From Narthecium ossifragum (lineage: Eukaryota; Streptophyta; Magnoliopsida; Dioscoreales; Nartheciaceae): 64,000 bases of DNA. The stretch lies in the NCBI GenBank assembly GCA_963920575.1, contig OY986973.1, positions 15,362,062 through 15,426,061 on the forward strand, read 5' to 3'. The number at the start of each line of letters is the position of its first letter. The first letter of the stretch is position 1. Of this stretch, positions 44,634-56,380 are shown piece after piece. The notes under the pieces were generated by a model. The model was given only the letters and a program-made list of their open reading frames with translations, made no database searches and was not told where the DNA came from. The translations under genes were made by a program, and so were the position numbers.

Positions 44634-47010
44634 TGTAACGCCCCGGCCCTCCACTGGGGCCCGCCCTGCGGGCTCCCGGTCCGACCAAGATCCACCCGAG
44701 GGCCCCATCCGACACAATATTGTCCGCTTTTGGCTCACCGCCGAAAACCGGACTACCCCTCCCAACTTCCCAGGAGGTCACCCATCGCTCCAACGCCGAG
44801 CACGCTTAACGTTGGAGTTTTCTGACGGATCACTGCCATCACGGCTTTAAAACGCGTTGCCTATTAAGGGCTTACTATATACATATATCGAACCCCGGAC
44901 CATACCCAGGCGTTGTGGGATTGCTTACCCGGCTACCCGACTCAGCTTCGCCCTCCAGGGGCAGGCATCTTGTCCCACGGTAGACCCAGCGGGCCTCACA
45001 ATCCACCCCCCTGGGAGGCCCAACGTCTTCGCTGGCACAATTTTCGGCAGGGAACCGGCTCTGATACCATACTGTAACGCCCCGGCCGCCCACTGGGCTA
45101 GCCTGCGGGCTCCCGGCCCGACCAGGATCCACCCGAGGGCCCCACCCGATACAATATTGTCCGCTTTTGGCTCACCGCAGAAATCTGGGAAAACATCCTA
45201 GTATGTCACCCATCGTGTGACAACTCCAAGTCGAGCACGCTTAACCATGGAGTTTTATGACGGATCACTGCCAGCACGGCTTTAAAACGCGTTGTATCTA
45301 TTAAGGACTTACTATATATTTATATCAAACCCCAGACCATACCCAGGCGTTGTGGGATTGCTTACCCTGATACCCGACTCAGTCTCGCCCTCCAGACGCA
45401 GGCATCTTATCCCACGGTAGACCCAGCGGACCTCACAATCCACCCCACTTGGAGGCCCAGCGTCCTCGCTGGCACAATTACCGGCTGGGAACTGGCTCTG
45501 ATACCATGCTGTAACGCGACCAGGATCCACCTCAACGCAGAAATCTGGGAAATGTTCCCAGTAGGTCACCCATCATGTGACTACTCCAGGTCGAGCATGC
45601 TTAACCATGGAGTTTTCTGACGGATCACTGTCAGCACGGCTTTAAAACGCGTTGTATTTATTAAGGGCTTACTAAATACTTATATCGAACCCCAGACCAT
45701 ACTCAGCCGTTGTGGGATTGCTTACCCGGCTACCCAACTCAGCCTCGCCCTCCAGGCGCATGCATCTTGTCCCACGGTAGACCTAGCTAGCGGGCCTCAC
45801 AATTCACCCCCCTTGGAGGCCCAGCGTCCTCGGTGGCACAATTTGCGGCTGGGAACTGGCTCTGATACCATACTGTAACGCCCCGGCCCTCCTCTGGGCC
45901 TCGGCCTGCGGGCTCCTAGTCCGACTAGTATCCACCCGAGGGTCCCACCCGATACAATATTATCCGCTTTTTGCTCACCGTAGAAATCTTGGAAAACTTC
46001 CCAGCATGTCACCCATCGTGTGACTACTCCAGATCGAGCACGCTTAACCATGGAGTTTTCTGACGGATCACTACCAGCACGGCTTTAAAACGCGTTGTAT
46101 CTATTAAGTGCTTACCATATACTTGTATCGAACCCCAGACCATACCCAGGCGTTGTGGGATTGCTTACCCTGATACCCGACTCAGTCTCGCCCTCAAGGC
46201 GCAGGCATCTTGTCCCACGGTAGACCCAGCGGACCTCACAATCCACCCTCCTTGGAGGCCCAGGGTCCTCGCTGGCACAATTTTCGGCTGGGAACTGGCT
46301 CTGATACCATACTGTAACGTCCGGGCCCTCCACTGGGCCCCGGTCCGCGGGCTCCCGGTCCGACCAGGATCCACCTCACCGCAGAAATCTACCATGGAGT
46401 TTTCTGACGGATCAATGCCAGCACGGCTTTAAAACGCGTTGTATTTATTAAGGGCTTACTATATACTTATATCGAACCCCAGACCATACCCAGGCGTTGT
46501 GGGATTGCTTACCCGATTACCCGACTCAGCCTCACCCTCCAGGCGCAGGCATCTTATCCCACGGTAGACCCAGCGTGCCTCACAATCCACCCCCTTTGGA
46601 GGCCCAGCGTCCTCACTGGCATAATTTCCGGCTGGGAACCGGCTCTCATACCATACTGTAACGCCCCGGCCCTCCACTGGGCCCCGCCCCGTGGGCTCCC
46701 AGTCCGAACAGGATCCACCCGATACAATATTGTCCGCTTTTGGCTCACCGCAGAAATCTGGTAAAACTTCCCAGTAGCTCACCCATCGTGTGACTACTCC
46801 AGGTCGAGCAAGCTTAACCATGGAGTTTTCTGACGGATCACTGCCAGCACGGCTTTAAAACGCGATGTATCTATTAAGGGCTTACTATATACTTATATCG
46901 AACCCCAGACCATGCCCAGGCATTGTGGGATTGCTTACCCGGCTACCCGACTCAGCCCCGTCCTCCAGGCGCCGGTATCTTGTCCCACGGTAGACCCAGC
47001 GGGCCTCACA
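44634..47010 (-). mobile_element. Cassandra tandem array: six LTRs, five 72-bp internal domains
   Basis: LTRs lie at 44634-45000, 45073-45437, 45510-45801, 45874-46240, 46313-46584 and 46657-47010. Each gap between them is exactly 72 bp and contains a purine tract (GGGGGGTGGAT on the minus strand) and the tRNA-Met primer site (TGGTATCAGAGCC). The whole array is flanked by one five-base duplication, CAGCC (44629-44633, 47011-47015), inside the chromovirus integrase. The third and fifth LTRs carry deletions. No protein is encoded. The array is either a multimer inserted once or a single insertion expanded later by unequal recombination. Confidence 0.92.
44766..44842 (-). promoter_or_regulatory. 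5S rRNA-like Pol III promoter in a Cassandra LTR
   Basis: On the minus strand box A-like GTTAAGCGTGCTC (44811-44799) precedes box C-like GATGGGTGACCTCCTGGG (44786-44769), in the order and sense of the plant 5S rRNA gene. Similar segments occur in the other array LTRs, with the flanking sequence less well kept. Whether this copy is transcribed cannot be judged here. Confidence 0.8.
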
Positions 47011-47015
47011 CAGCC

Positions 47016-47675
47016 AGTGAAAGGGGATGAAGTAACCCTGCAGTCCGCTGGTACTCTGTCTTGACCTTTTGATAGGTAAAGCGGCGTGATACGAACTCCG
47101 TCACTGCCCTCTTCATCCCTCACCATCAAAACTGCTGCCACAGGTTCTGATATATCTTGGTGCCGTCGGGATGAACTACAAAATGAGAGTGATGAAACTC
47201 TCGTAGGACGTCCTCTCGTGGAACTGGATCTTCTTGAACCGCTACTCTGCCTCTAAATCGTAGCCCTCCGTCTAATGATACTATTTAGTCCCCGCCTGCG
47301 CCCTCTGTGCCTACTGATTTACGCAACTCCTCGAGCTCTGCATCACTGTGATGTGTCTTTGTCAGTCTGGCTAGAACTGCTGGCATACTCTGCACTATTT
47401 AGAGCAAGCTGCTGGAATACTGATCCTCAAACTTGAGCGCCAACTGGCCCACTGTATCTAATGGCTGCCTCTGCCGTGCTGATAACCCTGCCACTACTGC
47501 TCTGGTCTCTCTCGCCTGTCTACTCAGCGCGTCCTCTACGACGTTTGCCTTACCTGGATGATAATGTAACTCGAAGTCGTAATTCTCTAATAGCTCCATC
47601 CAGCGTCGCTGTCTCAGGTTGAGGTCATGTTGGGTGAAGACGTGTCTCAAAGTCTTATTGTCCGAGAAGACTAAG
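47016..47675 (-). pseudogene. Chromovirus 1 RNase H end and integrase zinc-binding domain
   Basis: From 47675 leftward the frame encodes [40 protein letters not shown] and VVEDALSRQ, the end of a Ty3 RNase H. After a gap it gives FHHSHFVVHPDGTKIYQNLW, then MKRAVTEFV and YQRTAGLLHPL, the HHCC integrase zinc finger. There the cysteines have changed (Arg and Tyr replace them) and stops occur. The 3' LTR of chromovirus 2 cuts the RNase H at 47676. Confidence 0.85.
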
Positions 47676-48700
47676 TGTCGCGCCCTGACCCACGAAGGCC
47701 CAACCGGGCCGGACGACATGAACCAGAACCTAACTAAAAGCAGAAAAGTTTTGGCGAGGGTTCTCTCTAATCTATTGGTCTCCCTAAACAATTCATAAGC
47801 ACTCTTATTAAAATGATTATCACAAACCTCAAATGACATAATAAAGATATAATTGAAAACCTCAAAAGGGTTAACATTTATACATCATACTCCCGTAGGA
47901 GACTATTTAACAAAAAGGGGTAAGTAGACGATCACTGCTCCTCAAGCACCGCCAGACGCTATTGCACTTCCAAACACCTGCCCGGTAGAAGCCACTGAAG
48001 AAGAGCTAACGCCTGCACATGCAAAACGCAGCCCGGGTAGGAGTGAGAAACTAAGCTCAGCAGGGAAACTACACTACGACTCATACAAGAATGAGGGAAC
48101 ACAACAGTGTCGCCCTCAAGCAAGCCTGGGTGTACACAGGAGCCCCATAACCCGGCCGCGTGTCCCTGAACGCAGGAAACCAACACTGCAGACCCACAAG
48201 CAGGAAACCGACATTGCTAGGCGGGAAACGACACCGCTGAGTAAGCACACCCTCTACTCAAGAGTCATAGGACACTAGATACCGGCTACACCTCAGAACC
48301 AGCTCGAGGCCGACACGACCTCTAAATCATCGATCAACATGTATTCAAGTCATCTAAACCTATCATCAATATCGACTGAATACTATAATTCAAACCTGGA
48401 CCACGCTACCCAGCGACGGTCCTAAGGCCAAATCCGAGCTACCCGAAAGTCTCGGATCGGCAATCAACCCATCGCCCACGCCGCGCCTAGGAATGCATCT
48501 AATGTAAACAAAGCCATGTATGATCATACACATAGATAATAATTCAGGCATACAATAATATGCCAATTATTACACAGGGCCAAGCGCAACACACAGCTCG
48601 CCAAGGGTGAATTATGGCAAGTGTCTAGATAAAATGCATATTTTATTCTACACATCCCAAGGGGCGCGCCCCCCTTGGTTCAACCATATGCCAAGCACAG

Positions 48701-50170
48701 TGATGATGATGCATAATGTTATATTTTTATTCCTTAATAATTAGTCTCTTGTGCTTATTTGGTACCTAAATACACTCATTATTCTTCTATTTTGATTTAG
48801 GATGCAATTGAAGTCCTTAAGTTCGAAAAGAAGCTGAAAAGAGTATATGGATCAATTTTAAGGATTAAACTGTAGCTGCTGATGAAAAACCAGATGATGT
48901 GCCATATATGGTTGGAAAGCACTTGAAGTCTAGTTTCTAGATAATTTTACGGTTCGTGATTTGGAGCTTCCTAGAGAAAGTTACAGTTCTTTTACTACAA
49001 CCAGCGCATGGCAGAATAGCAGAAGAAATATGCAGAGAATAAAAGATCGATCTTCTTGCCATAAAAGATCAATCCTTTATGCACCCAGCGAGGATCGACC
49101 GTGACAATAAATCTGAAATCCAGAATAAAGAGATTGATCTACTTTCCAGAAGAGATCGATCTGAGTCAGGGCGCAGCCACAATCTGGGAAGAAAAGATCG
49201 ATCTTCTTTCCATAAAGATCGATCTTTGTTATCCGACTTTGTAGAATTAAGGGCTCAGATCTAATCTGAGGATGGCAAACTTATGGGCTATAAATAGGGT
49301 TCTTTCTAGGGTTTAAGGGGAGTGAATTCTAGAGGATTTTTGCTGCTACTTTCTATTTCTTTGATATTTCTAGGGTTCTTTTTTCTTCTTGAAAGGATTG
49401 TTCTTGATGGCCTTGCGTAGCTAAACCTTAATTCTTGGTCGAGGAAACTGAAACCTCGGAATCAATGAAACTGTGAGATCTAATCTATTTTTATTGTTCA
49501 GTTTATACTTGCGTATTGAATGTTTTTCTGTGATTATATTTATGATTGTCTTGTCTAATTGCTAGGAGGCCTACTAGTTTATTATTCATCGCAATCTATT
49601 GCTAGGTTGGATATCAAATTCGTAATTGTTTGATCCCTCTAATCTGCGAAGCAACTAGGATCTATTAATTTACTGCGTTTCAGAGATTGTTAGATCTTAG
49701 GAAGAACGTTCGACTAAATTAAATGCAACCACGTGTGCTTGTGTTGTTTAGCTTCATCGATCTCCCTATTCTTAAGGCTGCTACTAGATTAAATCTATAG
49801 CGCTTGTCTTAGGTTGTTTAGTAGTTAGGGTTGATTGGATCGCTTGTTTCTAATTAACTATGATTGAGGAGAGATTCGAATTTAATTCGAACGGTGAATA
49901 TTCAAGGTGTGAATTGATATATACTTGCATCAATGATCAGTTACAAAGATTCCGATGGTGGATGTTGACTCAGACCAAGGTTTGTTCTCTTGATTAATTC
50001 CGTTTCTTCAATTTAGATTATTTCTCATTTGTTTTTGTTATATTCAAAACCCCCATCTTTGTTCACATAACACAAAACTTATATTAGACACTCCTCGTGG
50101 GATCGACTCATACTCGCACTACTAGATTTATTTTAAAGAGTATTGGTTTTATTTTTGGTTGCTTACGACA
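48701..50170 (+). repeat. Solo LTR of family B
   Basis: It starts TGATGATGATGCATAATG and ends GCTTACGACA. It shares with the LTR at 999-2751 the blocks AGAGTATATGGATCAA, GATGATGTGCCATATATGG and ACGGTTC-TGATTT. No interior sequence follows and chromovirus LTR sequence resumes. The flanks (CACAG, ACACA) do not give a clear duplication. The TATA-like CTATAAATAG lies at 49288-49297. Confidence 0.8.
49046..49225. repeat. GATCGATC palindrome cluster, AA/TT type
   Basis: Copies of AAAGATCGATCTTC and variants stand in pairs 21-22 bases apart. The cluster ends about 65 bp before the TATA-like box. The family B LTR at 999-2751 has a cluster in the same place but with TCC/GGA flanks. Confidence 0.85.
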
Positions 50171-51104
50171 ACACACCACACAGGGCCTACGCAGAAATAA
50201 TAATATTATTATAAAGCGATAACAAACAGCTCAATTTATCTAATTAGAGCAAATGCTCTACTAACTCTGGAAAATCATAATTATCAATCTAACTGTGTGA
50301 TTGATGTGAAACTTGATATGCCCACTCAATGACACATCCCGAATCACATATCCAAAAACCAGATCAATTGGCTAGACGAAAGTTGATCAAAACTTACAAT
50401 TATGGTAAAACTCCAGATTTGATAAATCAATCACAATCCTATTGAAAATAATTTGGATTAAATCCAAACTTTGCAGATCTCTTCCAAAGATCATTAAGAT
50501 CATCGCAGCCAAGAATAAACTTAATTAAGTAATTAAAAACCACTTAATTACACTAATCAAGCTAACTGTCCTGTTTCATCACAGACAGTCCCTTTAATTC
50601 ACCAGAAATTGTACATAGCTCCAAATATCCTGAAACTGTTTGGAAATGAATGCTAACTCATGGATCTACAACTTTCATTCAGAACGCCAACTCAGAGCAT
50701 GCACGTAGAGCTCGCAAATCATGTTAGAGCACCACTATTCTAATTAAACCAGAAAATCCAAAAATAATATAATGAAATCTTGCTTAAATCCACATCAAAT
50801 ACAAAGAAAATCTTACCAAACTTTAATCAGGTGAAAAAAAAGCTATCAAGAATCAGCTAGCATAGTTTAATTGAAGAACAATCAATTAAACAACACACAA
50901 ACACCTAATCTAAGGTTTAATAAAGAAACCTACCAAACCACGCTAATCCACGTTTCATTCTCAATCAAACCATCCAACGAGGGTGTAGATCTCTTCCTCT
51001 AGCTCCTGGAAAGCTTCCCAAGCCGCTGGTTCAAGCCCCAAACAATAATTTCTAAGGTACGAGGAGAGGAGAAGAAGAACTGAAAAAACAGAGGGTCTCG
51101 GGTT

Positions 51105-51260
51105 ACTTATAGGCTCGAGTCCAATCGATCGGTCCTAAGACCGAGGACCGATCGATTGGACTAGGCCGGACTAGGTCGGTTCGCGTCCTTATCTGGATAC
51201 GTCAGCCGCGTCCTTATCCAGACAACCGACACAGGTCCGATCGATAGCTCCAAGGAGCGA
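51105..51260. repeat. Palindrome cluster with perfect 16-bp stem, and TATA box
   Basis: TCCAATCGATCGGTCC (51120-51135) and GGACCGATCGATTGGA (51145-51160) form a perfect stem around a 9-base loop. Each arm contains an ATCGAT palindrome. A minus-strand TATAAGTAACC box lies at about 51103-51113, directly downstream. A further TCCGATCGATAGC lies at 51236. Confidence 0.9.
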
Positions 51261-51579
51261 CCACTAGCACATGGCCCACCAGCTGTCCTAAAGCCAAGCT
51301 TTTGCGCGCCCGAGCTTGGATCTTTCGATCCAAAGCCCACCCAATGTTCTAACAAGCACCTAAATGAAGCATAGGGCTATGTGTACACACGCGGGTGTAA
51401 AACAAACTTACAAGACGTAATTTACCAAATTCCCCTTGCGGTCCACAACGAGCCACGGGCCCGACCTAGACGGTCGACCCAGGAGTAGAGGGACAGGTCC
51501 TCACATCCTAATACTCTTAAAGGAAATCTCGTCCCGAGATTTGATAAAGGTAGGGCTCGGAAACCACAAAGTAGCTACT

Positions 51580-52554
51580 CTAGAAAACAGGACAAGCGCT
51601 ACCTCGAGAAGTAAACAAATGTGGATACTCCCGCCGCATACGCGTCTCGCGCTCCCAGGTCATCTCCTCGACTCCTCTATGCCTCGACAGTACCTTGACC
51701 AAGGGAATCGTCTTGCCCCGCAAGACCTGATCCCTCCAATCAAGTACCTGAATTGGCTGCTCAATGAACGTCGCGTCCACCTAAGGCTCGATGTCATCCA
51801 CCCTGATGACATGAGACGGGTCCGGGTGATACTTCCTCAGCATCGACAGGTGGGAAGTCGGATGCATAGCTGACATGTACTGAGGAAGGTCCAGGTGGTA
51901 AGCTACCTCGCCAATCTTATCTAGGATCTTGAATAGCTCGATGAACCTTGGCGCCAACTTGCCACCTCTACCAAACCTGATTGACCCTCTATACGGCGAT
52001 GCTCGCAGGAATACTCTATCGCCGACTGCAAACTCTAACGATCGTCGCCTCTGATCTGCATAACTCTTTTGTTGGCTCTGAGCCGTCAGAAGTCTCTGCC
52101 TGATCTGCACTAGTCTCTCTGACGACCGCCTGACGATGTCTGGACCGGTGAGTGGTGGCTCTCCAACCTCTGTCCAGCACACTGGGGAACGACACCCCCT
52201 ACCATACAATGCCTCGAAAGGTGCTACTCCAAGACTGGACTCGTAGCTGTTGTTGTTGGTGAATTTCACCAAGGGATCGTCCGCTCTGACTGCCCGTCTG
52301 TCTATGGATGAAATGTCGCGCTGAAGGTCAGGAGTGTGCAAACTGCCTGCTGAAAGCCTCGCCAGAAACTGCTGGTGAACATGGGATGACGGTATGACAC
52401 TATGGACATTGGAACCCCGTGTAGTCTGACCTCCTCCCTGACGTACAAGTTGCCCAACCTGTCTGTCATGTCTGTCATCCTGATAGGAAGAAAGTGCGCC
52501 GATTTTGCCAATCGTTCAACAATGACCCAATTCGCATCATTCCCCCTAGGAGAT
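51580..52554 (-). pseudogene. Chromovirus 2 integrase, broken
   Basis: From 52554 leftward the frame gives [20 protein letters not shown] and GVPMSIVSYRHPMFTSSFW (integrase core; the second catalytic Asp appears as Tyr in SYRHP). After a broken stretch it gives YESSLGVAPFEALYGRGCRS with PVCWTEVG, LVQIRQRLLTAQSQQKSYAD, VGDRVFLRASPYRG and VSMLRKYHPDPSH-like SMLRKYHPDPSH, ending with the chromodomain-like TIPLVKVLSRHRGVEEMTWE. Stops are present near 51780 and 52300. The family C element at 52555 cuts it. Confidence 0.85.
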
Positions 52555-53557
52555 TGATGAGTCACTAAATATTTATAATTAAACCCCTTAAATTACCTTT
52601 GTTAGCCCGAGAGTGTTTGTATTTGATAGTTTGTTAGTTGATTTCAGGTTTAATGAAGATTCAAGTTAGAAAATACAGAAAAAGACTAATATGTTTAAAT
52701 TACACCGCTCCACTGTCAGTTTGAAAAGAATTCGCCAGAAATTATTTCGAAGTGCAAATATTCTAAAATTTGGAGGACATCTGGACGACATCAAGACGTA
52801 CAACTTTCATGTTAGACACTATGCGCGATTCTTGACAGATTAATTCTAGTTTTGAAGAATATGAAGATAAACAAATGTTGGGAAACTGGTCCGTCGACGT
52901 TCAGGAGAATATTCATTAAATATTCCAGATAAGTCTGAATATTATAAAATATTTAGATTCGGACAGAACGCTTCATAATCTACATCTTTCGTGTTGGACT
53001 TGTTTTCTAATTCTGGCTTGATTCGACCAGTTGCGACTGGAGTAGGGCAGCCAGGAATTAATTCAAGGAATCCAAGTTGTAGTAGGAGACCAACTTAGCC
53101 ATAACCCTAATTCCGGGAATACACCTATAAGAGGGTGTTTGCTGGCCGAAAATTGGAGGACCCCATAGATAGAAAATAGAAGATTAGGATTTTTGAAGAA
53201 GATAGAGCCGCAGCATGGATCCCAATCGTTCTTCATCGAATCTTTAGCTTCCATCTCTAAGATGAGTAGCTAATTTCTATACTTAGGGATCTCATGAAGC
53301 GTTAGTGTAGTTTATTTGTATTTTCTAGTTTGATACTTGTATTCTTTTTCTGGACATGATCTTATATATATGTTTTTAATGATAATAGAGATTAGACAGA
53401 GTTCCTTGACGTATATTGAAGCCTACCTGATTTCGGTGATTGATAGTACAGATCTATAGGATAGTTTTGATGTGTTTTGTGAATAACCGATGAGATATTT
53501 TATGCTTAGTGACGATAGCTTGTGCTAAGGTTACCCCGAAGACAATCTATGCTAATC

Positions 53558-56380
53558 TGTGAGGACCCGTACCTCCAACTCGGTCTGACCGCGTTAGCTC
53601 GAGGGTCTGGTTTTGGAGTTGGGCTCGGTTGGCCTTGGGATGTGATCGGTTGATCGCATCGCTGTTTTTGACCCAGGGGCAATTTGGTAAATATGCTCCC
53701 TAATGGTCAGTTTCACACCCGCGTTGCACACACTGCCTTTGATTGATATATGTGTTTGATTAGGACCTTAAGGGCGCTTCCGATCGGAAGATCGAAGCTC
53801 GATCGGGAGAGATCGAATCTGACGGCTGTGATCGATTCCAGCTTTCTATTTAAGCTCTTTCTTTTCTCTCTCTTCTCTTTATTTTCTCTTCTCTCCTCTC
53901 TCTCTCCTCGTGGACTGCCGGTTGGAGCTTTGGGCTGTGGCTTTTCGGCGTGGATCCGCGATGATCGGAGTTGACGATGTCGTAGATCGCATGCTTATTG
54001 CTACATGTAGGTGTTTCTACTCAATTCCTATGAGATGGTAACCCTAGGATCACCTTTTTGTTATTTGTGGCTGTTGGATTTGTTAGAATGTTATGATTTT
54101 CTGTATTCTAGTTCCTTGCCATGTTTAAAAGCTAGCTGTGGTTTCAGTTCCGTATTCTTTCGGACGAATTCCGTATTTTTATCGGTTTTTCGACGGTGTT
54201 GGACTCAGATCTGATATTCCATGATCTTAGTTTGGTTTTTATAGCTTGAATGAATTCTCCACCATCTAATAGACCTTCATACAAACTTTGAATGGATTCC
54301 ATCGCCGTTTGATAGATCAAATCCAACAAATTCAGTTTTTTCATCGGTTTCGTCAGTTTTCGGACAAATTGATTTAATTTGAAGGATTTGATCATCCAAA
54401 GTTGGATTTCTTAATATCATTAGATTCCCCATATCCAACTGCACATGTCTACCAAATTTAGTTTGATTTCGATACATTTGGATCTCAGGCACTATTCGGC
54501 ACTATTCATTTCTCGTGCCGACATATGAAGGATCCATCTTCTTTGGGAAGAAGATCGATCTTTCGTTTGTTAGCATTCTGCTCCGTCTTAAGAAGATCTC
54601 CTCTTCTTGACAAAGGGTGTGTTTGAGGAAGATCGATCCTCTAGTGCCAGAGGATCGATACTTCTTCCCCAGGCAGAACACCGTTTTGAGGAAGATCGAT
54701 CGATCCATCCTTCCCAGGCAGGGAGCACCCTTAAGGAGGATCGATCTTCCTTGGAAGGGAAGATCGATCACCTCTCCTTGACAGGGATCACCCATGTAAA
54801 TGATCGATCATCTTAGGTAAGATGATCGATCCTTTATGTGTTGATTTGTATAATTGATCCGAATTCCATGTTTTCGATTTCTTTTCGACCCGGTTTTCTC
54901 ATGGGGTTTTCCTGATGATAAGTAGTGATTATTATAATATTTTAATCGGGATTTTGACCAGTTTATCTCTGGAGTACGCCGTAAGTTGTATTTCAAATCG
55001 GTTTATTGGTTTCTACCGACTTTCAAGCAGTTTCCCGATAAGCATGCTATTGCTATGTTTATGTATATGTGTATATATATGTAGTTTGTGAATGCTTTAG
55101 TATAAATGGCTCGGAGGTGTGCCCAGCATGCTTAGTATAGATTTACTGCTTTGATTAATAGCCCCGCTGATTGCTGGCTTGCGCCGGAGGCATAACCCGT
55201 TGTACTGGTAGATTATATGTCTTGTATGTGAGGCTTGTTGCCTTGGCCGGGGTTGTATCCCCTTGTCGCAATTTTGATTGACGGCTGTGGACGCCGTTGT
55301 AATGCCGAAATTGGCTCGATTGTGGTTGTCGCTTGGCTGTTGGCCGGTTACCTGCGGGGTAACTGTGGAATCTTAGTCTGTCAGGTGCAAGAGAGCACTG
55401 AAGACTATTGTATATCTGTGTTTATCACTTTGCTCTAATCGTTGTGTTGTTACTATAGCTTACATGTATTTGAGACTCTTGCTACCCCTTTGGCTAGCTA
55501 GAGGCTATGCCTAGTCCTGTATAATTGATGTCATCTTGTTGCATGCTAATATCTCTTTATCTGTGCCTGAGCATTGCATGCATTTTGTTTGCATTAGAGC
55601 ATAAGGCTAGGGTGCGGGTGAATAGGGTCTTCGCCCATCCGAGGCTCTCAGGTAGCTCGGATCTAGCTCTAGGACCGTGGCTGGGTAGCAAGGAATAGGG
55701 CGTGATTGTTATACCAAATCTTTGTATTCTCGAGGATGGGTCTAGTTGGCTATCATCTATTGTTTGAGATGTAGAGGTCGTCCAGAGTTCTCGCCTAATG
55801 CTCAGTATCCGTGTTAAGGGAAGTTACGTGCTGCCTTGGGTCCTACCCCTTTATTGTTCAGCATTAGACGCTTGGTGGTTGAGAGGGACGGCTGTTGACA
55901 GTTGAGGTCACAGAGCGCGTGCCCTGGGGTAGGCGGTGGACGTAACATGAGTTTCCCTTAGAGATGAGACAGAACCCAGGACTTTGTAGTGTTCCCTTCT
56001 TCCTGTGCAACGTAGAGTAGAGTAGAACCCTACTGAGCTTATTACTCATCCTCGGTGGTTCCAGCTGGATCAGGTCTTGGCTGCGCGTCGACTTCCGGAG
56101 GCGTTTGAGGTCTCAGATGGACAGATGTACATTTTGATAATATTTGTTTATTGTTAGCTTTGAGGAGGATGTACTTAATGTTTAATATATGAAATCATGT
56201 TCCCTTTTTTGATTGAGTTTTAATCCGCAATGTAATATTTAGTTTTACCATTATGCCCTTGGAAGTCTTTAAGTTCAAATTAATTCTGCTTTGTGTAATG
56301 TCACGCCATATCAGATGTAAATAGTGTAGGTTTTTCCTCAAGTCCCGGTTTGGATGGGTTTTCTGGGTCGCGGTGTGACA
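53558..56380 (+). repeat. Solo LTR of family A (TGTGAGGACC superfamily)
   Basis: It starts TGTGAGGACCCG and ends TCGCGGTGTGACA (2823 bp). Identical TAATC copies flank it (53553-53557, 56381-56385). A TATA-like CTATTTAAGC lies at about 53846. It carries GATCGATC groups at 53777-53840 and 54540-54835. It contains no host gene, and short frames inside are not convincing. Confidence 0.95.
54540..54835. repeat. GATCGATC palindrome cluster, AA/TT and AT/AT types, with hairpins
   Basis: At least eight copies form pairs at 22-23 bases. Perfect stems are ATCGATCCTCT/AGAGGATCGAT (54632-54642, 54649-54659), GATCGATCTTCC/GGAAGATCGATC (54739-54750, 54758-54769) and GATCGATCATCTT/AAGATGATCGATC (54802-54814, 54819-54831). 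Confidence 0.92.

Larger units (their letters stand above)
47676..51504 (-). repeat. 3' LTR of chromovirus 2 (family D), with nested solo LTR
   Basis: On the minus strand it starts TGTGAGGACCTG at 51504 and ends GGGCGCGACA at 47676. Without the nested family B LTR (48701-50170) it is about 2360 bp, close to the 2329-bp solo copy. Integrase sequence follows on the right from 51580, so it is the 3' LTR. It inserted into the RNase H of chromovirus 1. The left flank is CTAAG; the matching right copy would lie outside the window. Confidence 0.85.

Noticed and set aside
44766..46800. Genuine 5S rRNA genes
   Set aside because: The 5S-like segments lie inside LTRs with TG/CA termini and tRNA-Met primer sites and keep mainly the promoter boxes, so they are Cassandra sequences.
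44634..47010. CRISPR-like array, because of regular spacing
   Set aside because: The repeats are 270-367 bp LTRs with identical 72-bp interiors in a plant genome, so this is a TRIM multimer.
54540..54835. Bacterial-style dam sites or restriction-related islands
   Set aside because: The GATC density comes from paired palindromes inside plant LTRs; nothing bacterial is present.
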